This document shows positions 61,701 through 64,000 of a stretch of DNA of 64,000 bases, one piece after another; positions within the stretch are counted from its first letter, which is position 1, and each line of letters starts with the position of its first letter. A model generated the notes under the pieces. It did not search any database, was not told where the DNA came from, and worked only from the letters and a program-made list of their open reading frames with translations. Source of the DNA: Agelaius tricolor (lineage: Eukaryota; Chordata; Aves; Passeriformes; Icteridae); assembly GCA_023055355.1 (NCBI GenBank), contig JALJCS010000004.1:28424744-28488743 (forward strand), given 5' to 3'. Both the position numbers and the translations under genes were made by a program.

Positions 61701-64000
61701 AGAAATACTAATAGCAGATAAATTTTCTGAAACACCTCTTCAGACACTCAAACAACCAAGGTGGGGTGAGAGAGACAGAAGATGAAAGATGATCAGGGTA
61801 ATAACTGATACTAATTTTATTTATAATGTTCTATTATGCTCTCTACTCAATCCCTATTGGATGACCTGTGGAGCTTGACATCATAATTAGTCAACTGGAG
61901 ATACAGATGAAAATATTTATGAAGTTCATGATGGTTTAAAAAAAATGGCATTCCTGGGGCCTGGAGAGGGACAGTAGTGGTAGTGAAATACCTAGTCTGC
62001 TTTGCTCCTATCCACCAAAAATCTGCACCCTCTTTTGAATTTATGAGCCCTCTAAAAGCCAAGGAGGGTGACTACCCACGCTCCTAAGCACACAGACAAA
62101 CAAACAAAACCCCAAAATGTGGCATAATATTAGAAATAAGCTCAGAGTCCTAATATCTAGAAGACAGAATAACAAAGTCTAGCAGACTAAGGAATGAAGA
62201 TTGTTATGAATGGTGAATGGTTCTGAGATAGGGAGATCTCAGCAGAGGCAGGTGGAGAGGTTGGCAGGTCCCCAAGAGATAGGGAAACCTTCATGATACA
62301 GAACAGAAAATTGTGGTTCCTCCTGAAAAGAAGAGCTTTCATTTTTGTCATTAATGGAGTAGAACTGTTCTTTTTTTATCAGGTTAAAAAAAAAAAGGAT
62401 ATGTAGGAAGTGAGGGGTCAGAATGTCTGTGGTATGTGTTTTGGCTGGCAGGAGCACCAAAAGCCTGCAGGAAAATAGCTTGTGTTTGAAGTATAATAAG
62501 CAAACTACTATAGGTATGTACTCCCAGATTTCAGATAGCATCATCAGCACAACATCTGACAGCTCTGTAGCAAGAAGAAAATTCTATGGGTGTCAACAGG
62601 TCCATAAAACTCAATGCAAGGCCACACTTTTAAGGAAAACTGTGCATATGACAACATGGTGTTAATTTTTTATATTCTTAGGGTATTTTAAAGCATATGA
62701 TTAACTTATTTTCTGTTTCTGAGACATTTCTATTCACATTGCTTTTCTAATCATATGCTGCTAGCTTTCAGAGAGCCTAAGAACACTCCAGCTGCTCTAT
62801 AAACGGAAAGTCACTGCCTTAGGAGTACACGTTTTTGTGACAAAAACAAATATCCCTTTTTACTTCTAGTGGTTTTATAGAACAGCACCTGAGAGAAAAT
62901 GATATGAAACGGCATTGGATTGGTGCATCACAAGTGGAGTACATGGTAAGAGACTAGGTGAGCTGCACACATGCACAGTCCTGCTGATTTTCAGTAGGAT
63001 ATATCTCTAAGAATAAATGTTCAGCAACACTGAGAAAACACCCTAGTCATCTGTTTCAATGAAGCTGTGATAGCATAAACTGGAGGAGATTGCCACATTC
63101 TAGTGAGATTGCAATTTGGACTGCTGAGCTTTCATTGCCAAAGGGGATGTTTGGGAAGCAATGAGCTTATCTTTACTTTTAAGTGTAAATTGACAGATAG
63201 GAATAGAGAGTTCTCCCCTCTCTCAAACCAATTTGAGATCAAGATTCTAAAGCCCTTCTACACAGAAGAACTGAATGCTGACACACAGGAACCTTTACTG
63301 GTGGGTGGTTTGTGTGAAGATTCTTGTCTGAATGTGACTACAAAAGCAATCAGATCTTCCTTTTTTTGAAGCACCCAAGAAAGTTTTTTACCTAGTGGAG
63401 ACTTTGAACAATAGCCATTGAAGATTAAGCTCCTAAGTTCATTTATAACTTACTAAACAAACTGCAGAGTCTCAAAAGTTCTCAAGTTTAAACCATTGGA
63501 AGTTTAAAACTAAAAAAAGTGTGAGGGTGGTCTTAAGGACCTGCTCTTTCTGAGTAAAAGGACAGTGAATGAGATAATATTTCTGGTAACAATAAGAAAT
63601 ATATTTTAAAAAAGTCCAAATCCTCCTATGAAATTGTGACCATGTAAGAAATGGTTTGCGGAAGTAGCATCTACATATGTTAGTTTTCTCCCTCCCAGAA
63701 AGTGCAAAAACTACTGCACTCTGATGTATTGTGAATGCAAATTAAATATTAGAATTTCTGTGAGGAGACTATGAAACAAAAATGATGACCATTTTTTTAG
63801 TATAACGTAAAGTGAGTTTTCAAACTATGAACTATTTGTATGCATTATTTTTTGTCTGAATGTTTAAAATATTAGTTTAGGCTAAGAGTATAGGGCTGGG
63901 TTTTAAAGTTTTGGAGGTTTTTTAATCTGGAGGTTTTGGGAGATTTTTGTCTGTAAAATATGCAGAAGTTTTAAAATTAAAATTAAAAAATGAAAAATTT
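58767..64000. other. AT-rich stretch to the window end
   Basis: No gene, CR1 tail or LTR recognised. A G-rich spot GCGGGGGGGTGGCGGG is at 59701-59716, followed at 59720 by AGAATCACAGAATAATATAA, which only faintly recalls a CR1 tail. Frames up to about 100 codons show no known features. Confidence 0.5.

Overview
This window looks like nuclear DNA of a songbird (passerine). The evidence is the set of interspersed repeats. There are many fragments of the bird CR1 LINE, recognisable from the 3' tail built on AATCATAGAATC/ATTCTGTGATTC and from reverse-transcriptase pieces such as FADDT and DFCRTFDTVPHNIL. There are also five solo LTRs of endogenous retroviruses of kinds I recall from zebra-finch-like genomes. 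The background is AT-rich and full of poly-A/T runs. No database search was possible, so family assignments rest on recognition only.

I find no protein-coding gene, tRNA, rRNA, CRISPR array or bacterial or phage feature. The long open frames (156-224 codons) all lie inside GC-rich LTRs and are chance frames. The window is best read as intergenic or deep intronic DNA.

Layout. 1-4654: AT-rich DNA with a richer block at 2021-3015 that carries a 19-bp perfect inverted repeat. 4655-6560: a plus-strand CR1 interrupted by a solo LTR (4848-5850). 6561-21196: long repeat-poor stretch. 21197-21495: plus-strand CR1 3' end. 22085-22797: CpG-rich LTR. 24108-24746: LTR with a perfect 5-bp target duplication. 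27541-30000: a compound block made of an unnamed repeat, a minus-strand CR1 split by a 360-bp LTR, and a second minus-strand CR1. 35093-35999: LTR with a perfect 6-bp target duplication. 40144-40324: almost pure G/T strand, then a CR1 3' end. 50798-51294: a second copy of the unnamed repeat, again next to a CR1 tail. 52596-52975 and 54543-55705: CR1 copies, the latter with decayed reverse transcriptase. 56391-57440: LTR of the same family as 4848-5850, in opposite orientation. 57441-64000: AT-rich DNA with an A/C-rich tract at 58625-58766.

Nothing here forms a working system. The most informative structures are the nested insertions, which give a relative order of events; the diverged ~270-bp sequence found twice beside CR1 3' ends, a candidate CR1 3' transduction or unnamed repeat; and the CpG-dense LTR at 22085.
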